A DNA stretch of 64,000 nucleotides from Betaproteobacteria bacterium (GCA_028292405.1 JAQGMJ010000040.1:141295-205294); one strand, 5' to 3'; counted from the stretch's first letter, positions 26,901 through 36,524 are shown. Notes: generated by a model not told the origin, from the sequence alone. Program-made: numbers and translations.

Positions 26901-28262
26901 ATGCAGTCACGATTTTCACGCCTGATGCTGACTGCCGCCGTGGTGGCGGCCCTGTTGCCGGCCGTCCCGGCGCGGCTTGCGCTGGCGCAAACGCAGCTTA
27001 GCCCGCAACTCTCGAGCAACCCGCGTCCGCGCGTGGTGCTGGCCGACCGTATCGTCGCGGTGGTCAACGACGAGGTCGTCACGCGGCGCGAACTGGACGA
27101 ACGGGTGGGCGTGGTGACGCGCGATTTCAACCGCAACAACCGGCCCCTGCCGCCCACAGACGTGCTCGATTCCCAGGTGCTGGAGCGCCTGATCGTCGAT
27201 CGCGCGCAGTTGCAGTACGCCAAGGAAAACAGCATCCGCGTCGATGACCAGGCGCTGGACCGCACCCTGGCGCGGATTGCCGAGCAGAACCAGAAGAGCC
27301 CTTCCGAGTTCCGCGACATGCTGGAAAAGCAGGGTGTGCCCTGGTCCAAGTTCCGCGACGATATCCGTAACGAAATCCTGATCACCCGGGTGCGCGAGGC
27401 GGCGGTGGAGAAGTCGGTCATGTGCACCGACGGCGAGATCGAGCAGTTCATGTCCGACAACGGCGCCCAGCAGCAGGCCCAGACCGAGGTCAATCTCGGC
27501 CACATCCTGGTGGTGGTGCCGGAAAATGCCAGCCCGGAGCAGATCGAGCTGCGCAAGAAGCGCGCCGAGGAGGCGCTGGCCCAGCTCAAGACCGGTGCCG
27601 ATTTCGCCAAGGTATCGGTGAGCTTTTCCGAGGCGCCCGAAGCCCTCAAGGGCGGCGAGCTGGGCATGCGCACGGAAGATCGTCTGCCGCAACTGTTTGT
27701 CGATGCCGAAACCAAGCTGCAACCGGGCGAGGTCAGCGGCGTGCTCAGGAGCGCCAACGGTTTTCACATTCTCAAGCTGATCGAGCGCAAGCGCGGCGGC
27801 GATTCGAAAATCGCGGTCGAGCAGATCCATGCCCGTCACATCCTGATCAAGACCAATGAGCTGGTGTCGCAGGACCAGGCCAAGCGGCGCCTCGAGGACC
27901 TGCGCGAGCGCCTGGTCAACAAGGCATCCGACTTCGCCGAACTGGCGCGCCTGTATTCCAACGACGGCAGCCGCGACAAGGGCGGCGACCTCGGCTGGAT
28001 CTACCCCGGCGACACCGTGCCGGAATTCGAGAAGGCGATGAACGACCTGAAGGTCGGCGAGATCAGCCAGCCGGTGCAAAGCCAGTTCGGCTGGCACCTG
28101 ATCCAGGTGCTGGAGCGGCGCAACGCCGACATGAGCCCGGAGCGGGTGCGCGCGGCCGCATGCCAGACCATCCGCGAGCGCAAGTCCGACGAGGCCTACC
28201 AGGAATGGGTGCGCCAGTTGCGCGACCGCACCTATGTCGAACTGCGTCTGGAAGAGCGCTGA
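26901..28262 (+). CDS. surA: periplasmic chaperone / peptidyl-prolyl isomerase SurA
   Basis: SurA escorts outer-membrane proteins, LptD among them, across the periplasm. The 453-residue precursor has a signal peptide (MQSRFSRLMLTAAVVAALLP to LALAQ). An N-terminal chaperone domain (VLADRIVAVVNDEVVTRRELDERV) precedes two parvulin domains. The first contains VNLGHILVVVPE and GGELGM. The second, with IHARHILIKTNE and GGDLGWIYPG, looks the more intact. The C-terminal helix (SDEAYQEWVRQLRDRTYVELRL) completes the chaperone module. Confidence 0.96.
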   Translation: MQSRFSRLMLTAAVVAALLPAVPARLALAQTQLSPQLSSNPRPRVVLADRIVAVVNDEVVTRRELDERVGVVTRDFNRNNRPLPPTDVLDSQVLERLIVDRAQLQYAKENSIRVDDQALDRTLARIAEQNQKSPSEFRDMLEKQGVPWSKFRDDIRNEILITRVREAAVEKSVMCTDGEIEQFMSDNGAQQQAQTEVNLGHILVVVPENASPEQIELRKKRAEEALAQLKTGADFAKVSVSFSEAPEALKGGELGMRTEDRLPQLFVDAETKLQPGEVSGVLRSANGFHILKLIERKRGGDSKIAVEQIHARHILIKTNELVSQDQAKRRLEDLRERLVNKASDFAELARLYSNDGSRDKGGDLGWIYPGDTVPEFEKAMNDLKVGEISQPVQSQFGWHLIQVLERRNADMSPERVRAAACQTIRERKSDEAYQEWVRQLRDRTYVELRLEER

Positions 28263-28294
28263 TCCGCGCCTGCGCGCCTGATCAGCCCGGCGCG

Positions 28295-29365
28295 ATGCGC
28301 AAGTCCGTTCAGCCCCGGGCCTTGCCCCTGATCGCGCTTACAACGGGCGAGCCGGCCGGCATCGGCCCGGACCTGGCGCTGATGCTGGCGGCCCGGCCGG
28401 CGGCGCGGCGCGGCGCGCGCCTGGTGCTGGTGGGCGACGCGCAAATGCTGGCGCGCCGCGCCACCCGTTTGGGATTGAAAGTGACCCTGCGCAGCTGCGC
28501 CGGCCTTGCGGCCTGCGCCGCGCCCGGTCCGGGCGTGGCGGTGCTGCATGTGCCGCTGGCGCATCCGGCGCATCCGGGCCACCTCGACGCGCGCAATGCC
28601 GCCTACGTGCTGGGCACGCTGGACGCGGCGCTGGCCGGCTGCGTCTCCGGCGTCTTCGCCGCCATGGTCACCGCGCCGGTGCACAAGGGGGTGATCAACG
28701 AGGCTGGCATCGCTTTCACCGGACACACCGAATACCTGGCGGAAAAGACGCACACCCTGCGGGTGGTGATGATGCTGGCCGGCGGCCGCCCGCCATTGCG
28801 CGTGGCGCTGGCCACCACCCACCTCGCGCTGAAGGACGTGCCGCGCGCTCTGACGCGTGAAGACCTGCGCACCACCCTCACCATCCTGGAAGCGGACCTG
28901 CGCGGCAAGTTCGGCATCGCCCGGCCGCGCATCGTGGTGGCGGGGCTTAATCCGCATGCCGGCGAGTCCGGCCACATGGGGCGCGAAGAGATCGAGGTGA
29001 TCACTCCGGTGCTGGAGGAATTGCGCAAGCGCGGCATGCGCCTGACCGGCCCGCTGCCGGCCGACACCCTGTTCACGCCGCGCGTGCTGGCGGGCGCCGA
29101 CGCGGTGCTGGCGATGTATCACGACCAAGGGCTGCCGGTACTGAAGTACGCCACTTTCGGCGAGGGCATCAACATCACGCTGGGCCTGCCGATCATCCGC
29201 ACCTCGGTCGATCATGGCACCGCGCTTGATCTTGCCGCGACCCCGGCGAAAGCGAAGACCGCCGATCCCGGCAGCCTCATCACCGCCTTCAGGCTGGCAG
29301 TGGATCTTGCAACCCGCGCCGCGCCCGCCAAGCGCAAAGCGCCAGCACGCCGAAGCAAAAGCTGA
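28295..29365 (+). CDS. pdxA: 4-hydroxythreonine-4-phosphate dehydrogenase PdxA
   Basis: PdxA is an NAD-dependent enzyme of pyridoxal phosphate synthesis. The 356-residue protein starts at the ATG at 28295 (MRKSVQPRALPLIALTTGEPAGIGPDL). Metal-binding histidines are in GHTEYLAEKT, ATTHLALKDVP and AMYHDQGLPVLKY. The last about 18 residues (ATRAAPAKRKAPARRSKS) are basic, non-conserved and encoded by DNA that is also the 3' end of lnt on the other strand. It follows surA by 32 bp. Confidence 0.95.
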   Translation: MRKSVQPRALPLIALTTGEPAGIGPDLALMLAARPAARRGARLVLVGDAQMLARRATRLGLKVTLRSCAGLAACAAPGPGVAVLHVPLAHPAHPGHLDARNAAYVLGTLDAALAGCVSGVFAAMVTAPVHKGVINEAGIAFTGHTEYLAEKTHTLRVVMMLAGGRPPLRVALATTHLALKDVPRALTREDLRTTLTILEADLRGKFGIARPRIVVAGLNPHAGESGHMGREEIEVITPVLEELRKRGMRLTGPLPADTLFTPRVLAGADAVLAMYHDQGLPVLKYATFGEGINITLGLPIIRTSVDHGTALDLAATPAKAKTADPGSLITAFRLAVDLATRAAPAKRKAPARRSKS

Positions 29366-30842
29366 CCGCCGGCCAGTTGCCCCAGCGCACGTAAGGGGTG
29401 GCGCCGCTGCGCGCCTGCACGGTGGCCTTGAGCGCGCCTTCGGTGAAATAAGGCAGCAGCGCGGTGACGCGGCCTTGCGCATCGATGGCGGCGGTGGCGC
29501 CGGTGTTGGTGGCGCGCAGCATCGGCCGCCCGGTTTCCAGCGCGCGCATGCGGCTGATCTGCAGGTGCTGCGGCACCGCCAGGCTGTCGCCGAACCAGGC
29601 GATGTTGGAGATGTTCACCAGCAGGTTGGCGCGCGGCAACTGGCGGATGATCTCCTCGCCGAACAAGTCCTCGTAGCAGACATTCAGCGCTACCCAGTGG
29701 CCGGAGAGCAGCATCGGCCGCGGCTTGGGCGACCCGCGCTCGAAGTCGCCCAGCGGAATGTTCATCATCGCCACGAACCAGCGAAAGCCGTAGGGGATGA
29801 ATTCGCCGAAGGGCACCAGGTGCCGCTTGTCGTAGCTCTGCACCGGGTCCAATCCCAGGCTGATGACGCTGTTGAAATAGCGTTCGCCCGGTTCGGCACG
29901 CGGCACGCCGACGATCAGGTTGGTTTTTTGCCTGACGGCGGCGAGCACGAGGTCCTGCAGATAGCCGCGCGGGATCTGCTCGAGAAAGCGCGGTAGCGCC
30001 GTCTCGGGCAGCACCACCAACTCGGCGGGATTGGCGTCGATCAGGCGCTTGTAGGTGGCCAGCGTATCTTCGAAACGGCCGGGGACGAACTTCAACTCCT
30101 GCGGGATGTTGCCCTGGAGCAGGCTCACCGTCAGCGGCGCGCCTTCCGGCCTGGTCCACTCGATCTGCTGCAGGCCTAGCCCCGCCAGCAGGCTGGCGGC
30201 GACCGTGCCCAGAGGTAGCCAGGCACGGCCGGTTTTTGTCAGGCTTTGCGCCTTGTCGCGCAGCAGCGTGACGCCCAAGGCGAGCAGGGCGGCGGCGCAG
30301 GCGTTGACGTAGTTCAGGCCGGTGATGCCGAACAGCGGGGCGTAGCCGGCGTAGGGCCCGTCGGTATGCGCATAGCCTAGCGCCGCCCAGGGAAAGCCGG
30401 TGAACAGCCAGCCGCGCAGCCACTCGGCGAAGGCCCAGGCGGCGGGCACCAGCAGCAACTGGCGCAGGTAGGGCGACGCCAGGCCGGGCGCGAGGCGCGC
30501 CTGCAGCCAGCCGGCCATCGCGGGAAAGAGCGCGAGATAGGCGGCGAAGAGCAGGGTGGCCAGGCCGGCGATCAGCGCCGGCATGCCGCCCACATCGTGC
30601 ATGCTGACATAGACCCAGGAGATGCCGGCGCAAAACCAGCCCAGGCCGAAAGCGAAGCCGAGCAGCGCGGCGCGCTTCGGCGCGGCTTCGCGCCACAGCA
30701 GCATCAGGCCGCACAGGGTCAGCGGCGGCAGCCACCACCAATTGAGCGGCGCCAGGCCGGCAACGCTGCATGCGCCCAGCGCCAGCGCGGCGGCAGGTGC
30801 CGCGAGCCGTGCTACCACGCGCCTGCCGCCCTGCTCAGGCAT
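29289..30842 (-). CDS. lnt: apolipoprotein N-acyltransferase Lnt
   Basis: Lnt adds the third acyl chain to lipoproteins in the inner membrane. The 517-residue protein has about seven membrane segments and a periplasmic nitrilase domain. The catalytic triad is complete: Glu280 in VVLPETALP, Lys339 in YDKRHLVPFGEFIPYG and Cys389 in ALNVCYEDLFG. Its ATG at 30842 overlaps the end of corC by 8 bp, as in the widespread corC-lnt pair. Its last 77 bp overlap the 3' end of the convergent pdxA. Substrates in this window include Pal and the NodT protein. Confidence 0.96.
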   Translation of the reverse strand: MPEQGGRRVVARLAAPAAALALGACSVAGLAPLNWWWLPPLTLCGLMLLWREAAPKRAALLGFAFGLGWFCAGISWVYVSMHDVGGMPALIAGLATLLFAAYLALFPAMAGWLQARLAPGLASPYLRQLLLVPAAWAFAEWLRGWLFTGFPWAALGYAHTDGPYAGYAPLFGITGLNYVNACAAALLALGVTLLRDKAQSLTKTGRAWLPLGTVAASLLAGLGLQQIEWTRPEGAPLTVSLLQGNIPQELKFVPGRFEDTLATYKRLIDANPAELVVLPETALPRFLEQIPRGYLQDLVLAAVRQKTNLIVGVPRAEPGERYFNSVISLGLDPVQSYDKRHLVPFGEFIPYGFRWFVAMMNIPLGDFERGSPKPRPMLLSGHWVALNVCYEDLFGEEIIRQLPRANLLVNISNIAWFGDSLAVPQHLQISRMRALETGRPMLRATNTGATAAIDAQGRVTALLPYFTEGALKATVQARSGATPYVRWGNWPAVSFCFGVLALCAWRARRGLQDPLPA

Positions 30843-31686
30843 GCGCCTCGCCGTCTTCAGGCAGGCGCTCGACGCGCAGGATATGCACCTGGCGGCTGTC
30901 GGCGCGCAGCACCTGGAACTTGAAGCCGCTGATCACCGCCACCTCGCCGCGCTTGGGCACGCGGCCGAAGCGATGGATCACCAGGCCGCCGATGGTATCG
31001 GCTTCGTCATTGGGCAGCGTGGCGCCGAAGTGTTCGTTGAAGTCGCTGATCTCAGTCAGAGCGCGTACGCGGTGGCGGCCGTCGCGGTCCGCCAGGATGT
31101 TGTCCTCGGCCTCGTCGAAGTCGAACTCGTCGTCGATCTCGCCGACGATCTGCTCCAGCACGTCCTCGATGGTCACGAGACCAGCGACGCCGCCGTACTC
31201 GTCGACCACGATGGCAATGTGGTTGCGGTTGGCGCGGAACTGGCGCAGGAGGTCGTTTAAGCGCTTGCTCTCGGGGATGAACACCACCGGGCGCAATATC
31301 TCGCGGATCTTCAGTTCCTCGCCGGCGTAGATGCGCAGGAGGTCCTTCGCCAGCAGGATGCCGATCACCTCGTCGCGGTTCTTGTCGATCACCGGAAAGC
31401 GGGAGTGCGCTGTTGCGATCACGCTGGCCATGAACTTGTCGAGCGGATCGTTGATGTCGATCACGTCCATCTGCGCGCGCGGCACCATGATGTCGCGGGC
31501 GGAGAGCTCGGAGGTCTGCATCACCCCTTCGATCATCGCCAGCGCTTCGGCGTCGAGCAGGTCGCGCTCGCGGGCGGAATGCAGCAGTTCGATGAGTTGC
31601 CCGCGGTCTTCGGGCTTGCGCATGATCAGCGCGGACAGGCGTTCTAGCAGGCTTGCTTTAGGCGGCGGACTAATCGCGTCGTCCAT
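30835..31686 (-). CDS. corC: CBS-domain transporter-associated protein CorC (YbeX)
   Basis: CorC/YbeX proteins have a CBS pair and a C-terminal CorC_HlyC domain and are linked to Mg/Co efflux and ribosome maturation. The 283-residue protein starts at the ATG at 31686 (MDDAISPPPKASLLERL). It has the segment ARDIMVPRAQMDVID, then two CBS domains (SRFPVIDKNRDEVIGILLAKDLL and HIAIVVDEYGGVAGLVTIEDVLEQIVGEIDDEFD). It ends in the FAD-binding-like CorC domain with ADTIGGLVIHRFGRVPKRGE. No membrane domain is present, as expected for YbeX. Confidence 0.93.
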   Translation of the reverse strand: MDDAISPPPKASLLERLSALIMRKPEDRGQLIELLHSARERDLLDAEALAMIEGVMQTSELSARDIMVPRAQMDVIDINDPLDKFMASVIATAHSRFPVIDKNRDEVIGILLAKDLLRIYAGEELKIREILRPVVFIPESKRLNDLLRQFRANRNHIAIVVDEYGGVAGLVTIEDVLEQIVGEIDDEFDFDEAEDNILADRDGRHRVRALTEISDFNEHFGATLPNDEADTIGGLVIHRFGRVPKRGEVAVISGFKFQVLRADSRQVHILRVERLPEDGEAHA

Positions 31687-31772
31687 GGTGCCTTGAGCGG
31701 CGGTAAGGAACAAGAACGTAGGATACACGTTCCGCGCCGGCCTCGTGTGACAGGCGGCGCGCCGTTGCCGCG

Positions 31773-32192
31773 TCATTCATAGGGATTTGCATAGCCCAGG
31801 CCGCGCAGGATTTTCACTTCCAGCGCTTCCATCCGCTTCGCCTCGGCGGCCTTTTCGTGGTCGTGGCCGTGGGCGTGCAGCACGCCGTGCACTACCAGGT
31901 GGGCATAGTGGGCCTCGAGCGCCTTGCCCTGCTCGCGCGCCTCGCGGGCCACCACCTGCGCGCACAGCACGATGTCGGCCTCCGGCGGCTTGCCGCCATA
32001 GGGGAAGGTCAGCACGTTGGTGGCATAGTCGCGGCCGCGAAACTCGCCGTTGAGGGTGCGGCCCTCGGCGGCGTTGACGATGCGGATATTGAGTTGCGCG
32101 TCCGCCGCCGCGGCTGCCTTCGCCCAGCGTTTCAGGCGCGCCGGCGTCGGCAGGCCGGCCACCCGGCTGGCGTATTGCACCGTTACGCCCAT
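31773..32192 (-). CDS. ybeY: endoribonuclease YbeY, 16S rRNA maturation
   Basis: YbeY is a zinc endoribonuclease that matures the 16S rRNA 3' end. The 139-residue protein has the metal site [11 protein letters not shown] (His102, His106, His112) and the upstream motif [10 protein letters not shown]. Its ATG shares one base with the phoH stop (TGATG), so translation is probably coupled. It stands in the conserved order miaB-phoH-ybeY-corC-lnt. Confidence 0.95.
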   Translation of the reverse strand: MGVTVQYASRVAGLPTPARLKRWAKAAAAADAQLNIRIVNAAEGRTLNGEFRGRDYATNVLTFPYGGKPPEADIVLCAQVVAREAREQGKALEAHYAHLVVHGVLHAHGHDHEKAAEAKRMEALEVKILRGLGYANPYE

Positions 32193-33211
32193 CAGCGCCG
32201 CCCGGGACCGCGTGTGTGGGCGCTGCGCAGCAGGTTGTCGGCGACGTCGCTCCTCCCTTCCAGCGCCAGCTTGGCTGAATGCGCCTCGTAGGCTTCGACG
32301 ATGCGCCCCACCAGCGGGTGACGCACCACGTCGCTGGAATTGAACTGCGTGGTGGCGATGCCGCGCACGTCCTTCAGGATGTGCATGGCTTCGATCAGTC
32401 CGCTCTGGTTGCCGCGCGGCAGGTCGATCTGCGTCGGATCGCCGGTGACCACTGCCTTGGCGCCGAAGCCCATGCGCGTGAGGAACATCTTCATCTGCTC
32501 CGGCGTGGTGTTCTGCGCCTCGTCGAGGATGATGAAGGCATGGTTCAGGGTACGGCCGCGCATGTAGGCCAGCGGGGCGATCTCGATCGCGCCCTTTTCG
32601 AACATCTTGCCGACCTTGTCATGGCCCATCAGGTCGTACAGCGCATCGTACAGCGGGCGCAGGTAGGGGTCGACCTTTTGCGCCAGGTCGCCGGGCAAAA
32701 AGCCCAGGCGCTCGCCGGCTTCGACCGCCGGGCGCACGAGGACAATTCTTTTCACGGCATCACGCTCCAACGCATCCACCGCGCAGGCTACCGCGAGGTA
32801 GGTCTTGCCGGTGCCGGCCGGGCCGACGCCCAGCGTCACGTCGTGCGCCAGGATTTTTTCCAGGTATTCGCGCTGGTTCGGCGTGCGGCCGGCAAGGTCG
32901 CGGCGCCGCGTCATCAGGCGCGGCGCGTCTTCATCGGCCAGGCCGGGATTGCGGATATCGATCACGCCGAGCTGCACATCGTCGAGCTCGATGGCGCGGT
33001 CTGCCTGGGCGTAGAACTGCTCCAGCAGCGAAGCGCCGCGCTCGACATTCTCCGCGCTGCCGGTCAGCTTGATGCGGGTGCCGCGACGGGTCAGGATGAT
33101 GTCCAGCGCGGCTTCGAGCTGGCGCAGGTTGGCGTCCAGCGGGCCGCACAGGTTGGCGAGCCGCTTGTTGTCGGCGGGCTCGAAACGGAGTTCTTTGTTG
33201 GTGGCTTTCAT
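32192..33211 (-). CDS. ybeZ: PhoH-like ATPase (YbeZ)
   Basis: This PhoH-family P-loop ATPase works with YbeY in rRNA and RNA metabolism. The 339-residue protein starts at the ATG at 33211 ([12 protein letters not shown]). It has an N-terminal KH-like region, Walker A GPAGTGKT at 130-137 and Walker [17 protein letters not shown], with later motifs [11 protein letters not shown] and [15 protein letters not shown]. Length and motifs match YbeZ. The upstream in-frame extension is not conserved. Confidence 0.93.
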   Translation of the reverse strand: MKATNKELRFEPADNKRLANLCGPLDANLRQLEAALDIILTRRGTRIKLTGSAENVERGASLLEQFYAQADRAIELDDVQLGVIDIRNPGLADEDAPRLMTRRRDLAGRTPNQREYLEKILAHDVTLGVGPAGTGKTYLAVACAVDALERDAVKRIVLVRPAVEAGERLGFLPGDLAQKVDPYLRPLYDALYDLMGHDKVGKMFEKGAIEIAPLAYMRGRTLNHAFIILDEAQNTTPEQMKMFLTRMGFGAKAVVTGDPTQIDLPRGNQSGLIEAMHILKDVRGIATTQFNSSDVVRHPLVGRIVEAYEAHSAKLALEGRSDVADNLLRSAHTRGPGRR

Positions 33212-33298
33212 GACGTCTTTCAATTGGTGGCGATGCGCAGCATTGCAAGCGGAATGGCCCTGGTGCGTGGGCCGGACCGTGAGCGGCAAGCAGGCGGC

Positions 33299-34636
33299 TT
33301 ACTGCATCGTCACCACCTCGCCACGCAGGGAATGCGGCAGGGCATCCGTGATGCGCACTTCGGCAAAGCCGCCGATCAGGCGTGGGTTGCCGGCGAAATT
33401 GACCACCCGGTTGTTCTCGGTGCGCCCCGAAAGCTCTTCGGCATTCTTTCTCGCGCGGCCTTCCACCAGCACGCGCTCGACATTGCCCACCATGCGCTCG
33501 CTGATGCCGGTCGCCTGTTTTTCGACCTGTGCCTGCAGGCGCTGCAGGCGTTCCAGTTTCAGGGTTTGCGGGGTGTCGTCCTGCAGGTCCGCCGCCGGGG
33601 TGCCGGGGCGGCGCGAATAGACGAAGCTGAAGGAAGCGTCGAAATTGACTTCCTCGATCAGTTTCATGGTCGCGTTGAAGTCGGCCTCGGTCTCGCCGGG
33701 AAAGCCGACGATGAAGTCGGACGACAAGGTCAGTTGCGGGCGCGCCGCCAGCAGCTTGCGCACGATCGACTTGAACTCCAGCACGGTGTAGCCGCGCTTC
33801 ATCGCCGCCAGCACGCGGTCGCTGCCGGACTGCACCGGCAGGTGCAGGTGCGACACCAGTTGCGGCACCTGGGCGTAGACGTCGATCACGCGCTGGGTCA
33901 TCTCACGCGGATGCGAGGTGGTGTAGCGGATGCGTTCGATTCCTGGAATCTCGGCGACGTACTCGATCAGCATGGCGAAGTCGGCGATCTCGGCGCTGGC
34001 CTTGGCCATCTTGCCGCGATAGGCGTTGACGTTCTGCCCGAGCAAGGTCACTTCATGCACGCCCTGGTCGGCCAGGCCGGCGATCTCGGTCAGCACGTCG
34101 TCGAAATTGCGCGACACTTCTTCGCCGCGCGTATAGGGCACGACGCAAAAGCTGCAATATTTGCTGCAGCCTTCCATGATGGAGACAAAGGCCGAGACGC
34201 CATCGGTGCGCGCCGGCGGCAGGTGGTCGAACTTTTCCACTTCGGGAAACGAGATGTCCACCTGCGGGCGGCCGCTGCTCTTGCGCTTAGCGATCAGCGC
34301 CGGCAGGCGGTGCAGGGTCTGCGGGCCGAACACCACGTCGACGTACGGCGCGCGCGCGACGATGGCCGCGCCTTCCTGGCTGGCGACGCAGCCGCCGACG
34401 CCGATGATCAGGTTCGGGTTGGCGAGCTTCAATTCTCTCGCGCGTCCGAGGTCGGAGAACACTTTCTCCTGCGCTTTTTCGCGCACCGAGCAGGTGTTGA
34501 AAATAATGATGTCGGCTTCGGCCGGGACCTGAGTCGCGATAGTCGCTTCGTCGGCATTGAGCACGTCTGCCATTTTGTCCGAGTCATACTCGTTCATCTG
34601 GCAGCCGAAGGTCTTGATGTAGAGCTTTTTCGGCAT
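33299..34636 (-). CDS. miaB: tRNA-2-methylthio-N6-isopentenyladenosine synthase MiaB
   Basis: MiaB is a radical-SAM methylthiotransferase acting on A37 of tRNAs. The 445-residue protein starts at the ATG at 34636 ([15 protein letters not shown]). The three cysteines of the auxiliary cluster (12, 49 and 83) and the radical-SAM triad CSKYCSFC (157, 161, 164) are present. A C-terminal TRAM domain follows the barrel. The long in-frame extension upstream (to 35005) is low-quality sequence containing a repeat and is not part of the gene. miaB heads the miaB-phoH-ybeY-corC-lnt run. Confidence 0.96.
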   Translation of the reverse strand: MPKKLYIKTFGCQMNEYDSDKMADVLNADEATIATQVPAEADIIIFNTCSVREKAQEKVFSDLGRARELKLANPNLIIGVGGCVASQEGAAIVARAPYVDVVFGPQTLHRLPALIAKRKSSGRPQVDISFPEVEKFDHLPPARTDGVSAFVSIMEGCSKYCSFCVVPYTRGEEVSRNFDDVLTEIAGLADQGVHEVTLLGQNVNAYRGKMAKASAEIADFAMLIEYVAEIPGIERIRYTTSHPREMTQRVIDVYAQVPQLVSHLHLPVQSGSDRVLAAMKRGYTVLEFKSIVRKLLAARPQLTLSSDFIVGFPGETEADFNATMKLIEEVNFDASFSFVYSRRPGTPAADLQDDTPQTLKLERLQRLQAQVEKQATGISERMVGNVERVLVEGRARKNAEELSGRTENNRVVNFAGNPRLIGGFAEVRITDALPHSLRGEVVTMQ

Positions 34637-34821
34637 GATGGGCGGGGGAACCGTTGTATAGACGGCGCCGCGGTAAAAAGAGGTGAGGGCCGCGGATTGC
34701 GGTTCGCGCGTGGGTGCGATGCGGCCAGGGCGCGATTCTACCAAAAGGGGGCTTGTCGCCACCGTGGGGCGAAACAACGGTAAACCACGGTGGTTTCCGG
34801 ATTTTCGAAGCGCGGATTTTG

Positions 34822-34859
34822 CCCAACCTGATAAAACCCGATGTTTTTTCCACAATTTC
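34822..34859 (-). repeat. non-coding copy of the repeat found in the terminase gene
   Basis: On the minus strand this reads GAAATTGTGGAAAAAACATC followed by GGGTTTTATCAGGTTGGG. It matches the third terminase copy (601-633) in most positions. It lies upstream of miaB and has no coding role. Confidence 0.6.
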
Positions 34860-35068
34860 GGCGCCTGCCCAACACAAACGTGTTTGCCGCCGGCGCGCGG
34901 TCGCGGTCGGGCGGGTTCACCCGCGGAGGCTGGGCGCCGACCCTGGTGGGGCAAGGCGCCGCGGCGCAATCGGCGGACTGTGGCGGACATGGTGTAACCA
35001 GGCATTTATCGAAGAGGAATGTTCCAAACATACGCTAGTGGAGCAACTAAGTGTGGTTGATTTGCAGT

Positions 35069-35100
35069 GGCGGTTTAACGGCGGTTTAACGGCGGTTCAG
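35069..35100 (+). repeat. 11-bp tandem repeat upstream of the Bug receptor gene
   Basis: GGCGGTTTAAC occurs at 35069-35079 and 35080-35090, with a partial third copy (GGCGGTTCAG) at 35091-35100. The 11-bp period is close to one helical turn, as at sites for cooperatively binding regulators. The repeat ends 111 bp before the gene start. Confidence 0.55.
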
Positions 35101-35211
35101 GGGGTTCCTCGACATGAGGGCATGCGCCCCGGTCTTGATAAGATGCGTCGCCTTGCCCGCGCGCGGGCTACGACCCAAACAACGATACAAACGAACAATA
35201 TGGAGACCTCG

Positions 35212-36171
35212 ATGAAATCCCTCTTCCGCCTCTGCCTGCTGCTGTGCTGCGCCCCCGCGCTGGCGCAGACTGCTTTTCCCAGCCGCCCCGTGACCCTGAT
35301 CGTGCCGGTGGCGCCCGCAGGCATCCTCGACCAGTCGGCGCGCATGGTGGCGCCGGCGATGGGCGCGGCCCTGGGCCAGAGCGTGGTGATCGACAACCGG
35401 CCCGGCGCCAGCGGCAACATTGGGGCCACCTACGTGGCGCGCGCCAAGCCGGACGGCTATACGCTGCTGATCGGGTATTCCATGTTTCACGTCGGCAACC
35501 CGGTGATGTTCAAGGACATGCAGTGGGACCCGGTCAAGGACTTCACCGGCGTCGGCATGATCGCCGTCGCCCCGCACGTGATTACCGTCAATCCGCAGCA
35601 ACCATTCCAGAACCTGAAGGAACTGGTGGACTACGCGCGCGCCAACCCGGGCAAGCTGAACTACTCGACCTCGGGCAACGGCTCGGTGCCGCACGTGGGC
35701 ATGGAATTGTTCAAGCAGCTTTACAAGATCGACATCACGCACGTGGCCTACAAGGGCGCGGGGCCGGCGGCGCTGGACGCGATTGCCGGCAACGTGCAAA
35801 TGACGGTGGCGACGCCGCCCTCGGTGATCGGCTTCATCAAGAACGGCCGCCTGCGTGCCTTGGCCACCGCGGCGAAAAGCCGGGCGGCTGTGCTGCCGGA
35901 TGTGCCGACCACCGCCGAGGCCGGCTTTCCCGGTGTCGAGATGGAAGCCTGGGTGTCGATTTTCGCACCCACCGGCACGCCGCCCGAGGTGCTGGCGAAA
36001 TTGAGCGGCGCGCTCAAGCAGGCGCTGGAGACGCCCGAAGCCAAGCAGTCCGGCGCCACCGCGGGCATGGACATCCGTTACCTGACGCCGGCGCAACTCG
36101 ATGCGCAGGTAAAGAAGGACATCGGCTACTGGCAGCCGGTGATCCGCAGGGCGCACATCGTCATCGAATAG
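35212..36171 (+). CDS. Bug-family (tripartite tricarboxylate) solute-binding receptor
   Basis: Bug receptors are periplasmic binding proteins for carboxylic acids and related small molecules. The 319-residue precursor has a signal peptide (MKSLFRLCLLLCCAPALAQ). Typical family segments are FPSRPVTLIVPVAPAG, VVIDNRPGASGNIGA, HVAYKGAGPAALDAI and APTGTPPEVLAKL. The start is the ATG at 35212, with GGAG at 6 nt; the ATG 12 bp upstream has none. The membrane partners TctA and TctB are not nearby, which is common for this family, so it is an orphan receptor. The ligand is unknown. Confidence 0.9.
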   Translation: MKSLFRLCLLLCCAPALAQTAFPSRPVTLIVPVAPAGILDQSARMVAPAMGAALGQSVVIDNRPGASGNIGATYVARAKPDGYTLLIGYSMFHVGNPVMFKDMQWDPVKDFTGVGMIAVAPHVITVNPQQPFQNLKELVDYARANPGKLNYSTSGNGSVPHVGMELFKQLYKIDITHVAYKGAGPAALDAIAGNVQMTVATPPSVIGFIKNGRLRALATAAKSRAAVLPDVPTTAEAGFPGVEMEAWVSIFAPTGTPPEVLAKLSGALKQALETPEAKQSGATAGMDIRYLTPAQLDAQVKKDIGYWQPVIRRAHIVIE

Positions 36172-36307
36172 CGCGGTACTACGCCGCGTTGGTTTCCGGC
36201 GGTAACGGGCCGACCGGGGTCCGTCGCCAGTTTTCCGCCCCCGGCATTGTCCCGCGAGGGCAATCACTTTAGCCGCGGGCCCCCTCCAGCTTCCCGGTGG
36301 TTGGGTT

Positions 36308-36328
36308 AAACATGCTGTCGTCATGTTT
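36308..36328. promoter_or_regulatory. inverted repeat upstream of pgaA, candidate operator
   Basis: AAACATG-N7-CATGTTT is a perfect 7-bp inverted repeat about 200 bp before pgaA. Its form suits a dimeric repressor. No regulator gene adjoins it. Confidence 0.4.
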
Positions 36329-36418
36329 GGCTTGACCTCGGTACGGGCCCCGGTGTCGTGCGCAGTAAGAACCTACCTACAGCAGAACCGGCGTTTTCTG
36401 ACAGAGCGGTTGTTGCCC

Positions 36419-36440
36419 TGCGGGGACACTTCATCCCGCA
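36419..36440 (+). promoter_or_regulatory. hairpin in the probable pgaA leader
   Basis: TGCGGG and CCCGCA pair around a 10-nt loop. It lies about 85 bp before the pgaA start. In E. coli the pga leader is long and structured and is a target of RNA-level control, so a similar role is possible. Confidence 0.35.
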
Positions 36441-36524
36441 ACGAGTTTCTCTTGAACGAGTGTGCCGTCGGCGCGCTGTCCGGTTGCAAGAGCTCCAAAA
36501 ACTTGTAGGACATAAGGGGAAGCT

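Larger units (their letters stand above)
34637..35211. other. 575-bp gap between miaB and a Bug receptor gene
   Basis: The gap has no convincing gene. From left to right it holds an inverted repeat AAACCAC-G-GTGGTTT (34782-34796), a distant copy of the terminase-gene repeat (34822-34859), a GC-rich stretch and then an AT-richer stretch. An 11-bp tandem repeat lies close to the Bug receptor gene (35069-35100). Promoters for both divergent genes must lie here, but none is clear. Confidence 0.6.
36172..36524. other. 353-bp gap before pgaA with two inverted repeats
   Basis: There is no gene here. A weak hairpin (CGCGG and CCGCG, 36172-36188) follows the Bug gene. An AT-richer inverted repeat lies at 36308-36328 and a hairpin at 36419-36440. 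GGA-type motifs lie close to the pgaA start (AGGACATAAGGGGAAG), resembling CsrA targets, which control pgaABCD in E. coli. This region should hold the pga promoter and leader. Confidence 0.5.

Noticed and set aside
32279..34783. 834-residue plus-strand frame across phoH and miaB
   Set aside because: It is antisense to two conserved genes and has no recognisable domain.
34738..35031. Open frames through the gap upstream of miaB
   Set aside because: They consist of repeat-derived and GC-rich filler sequence without a start signal or conserved segment.
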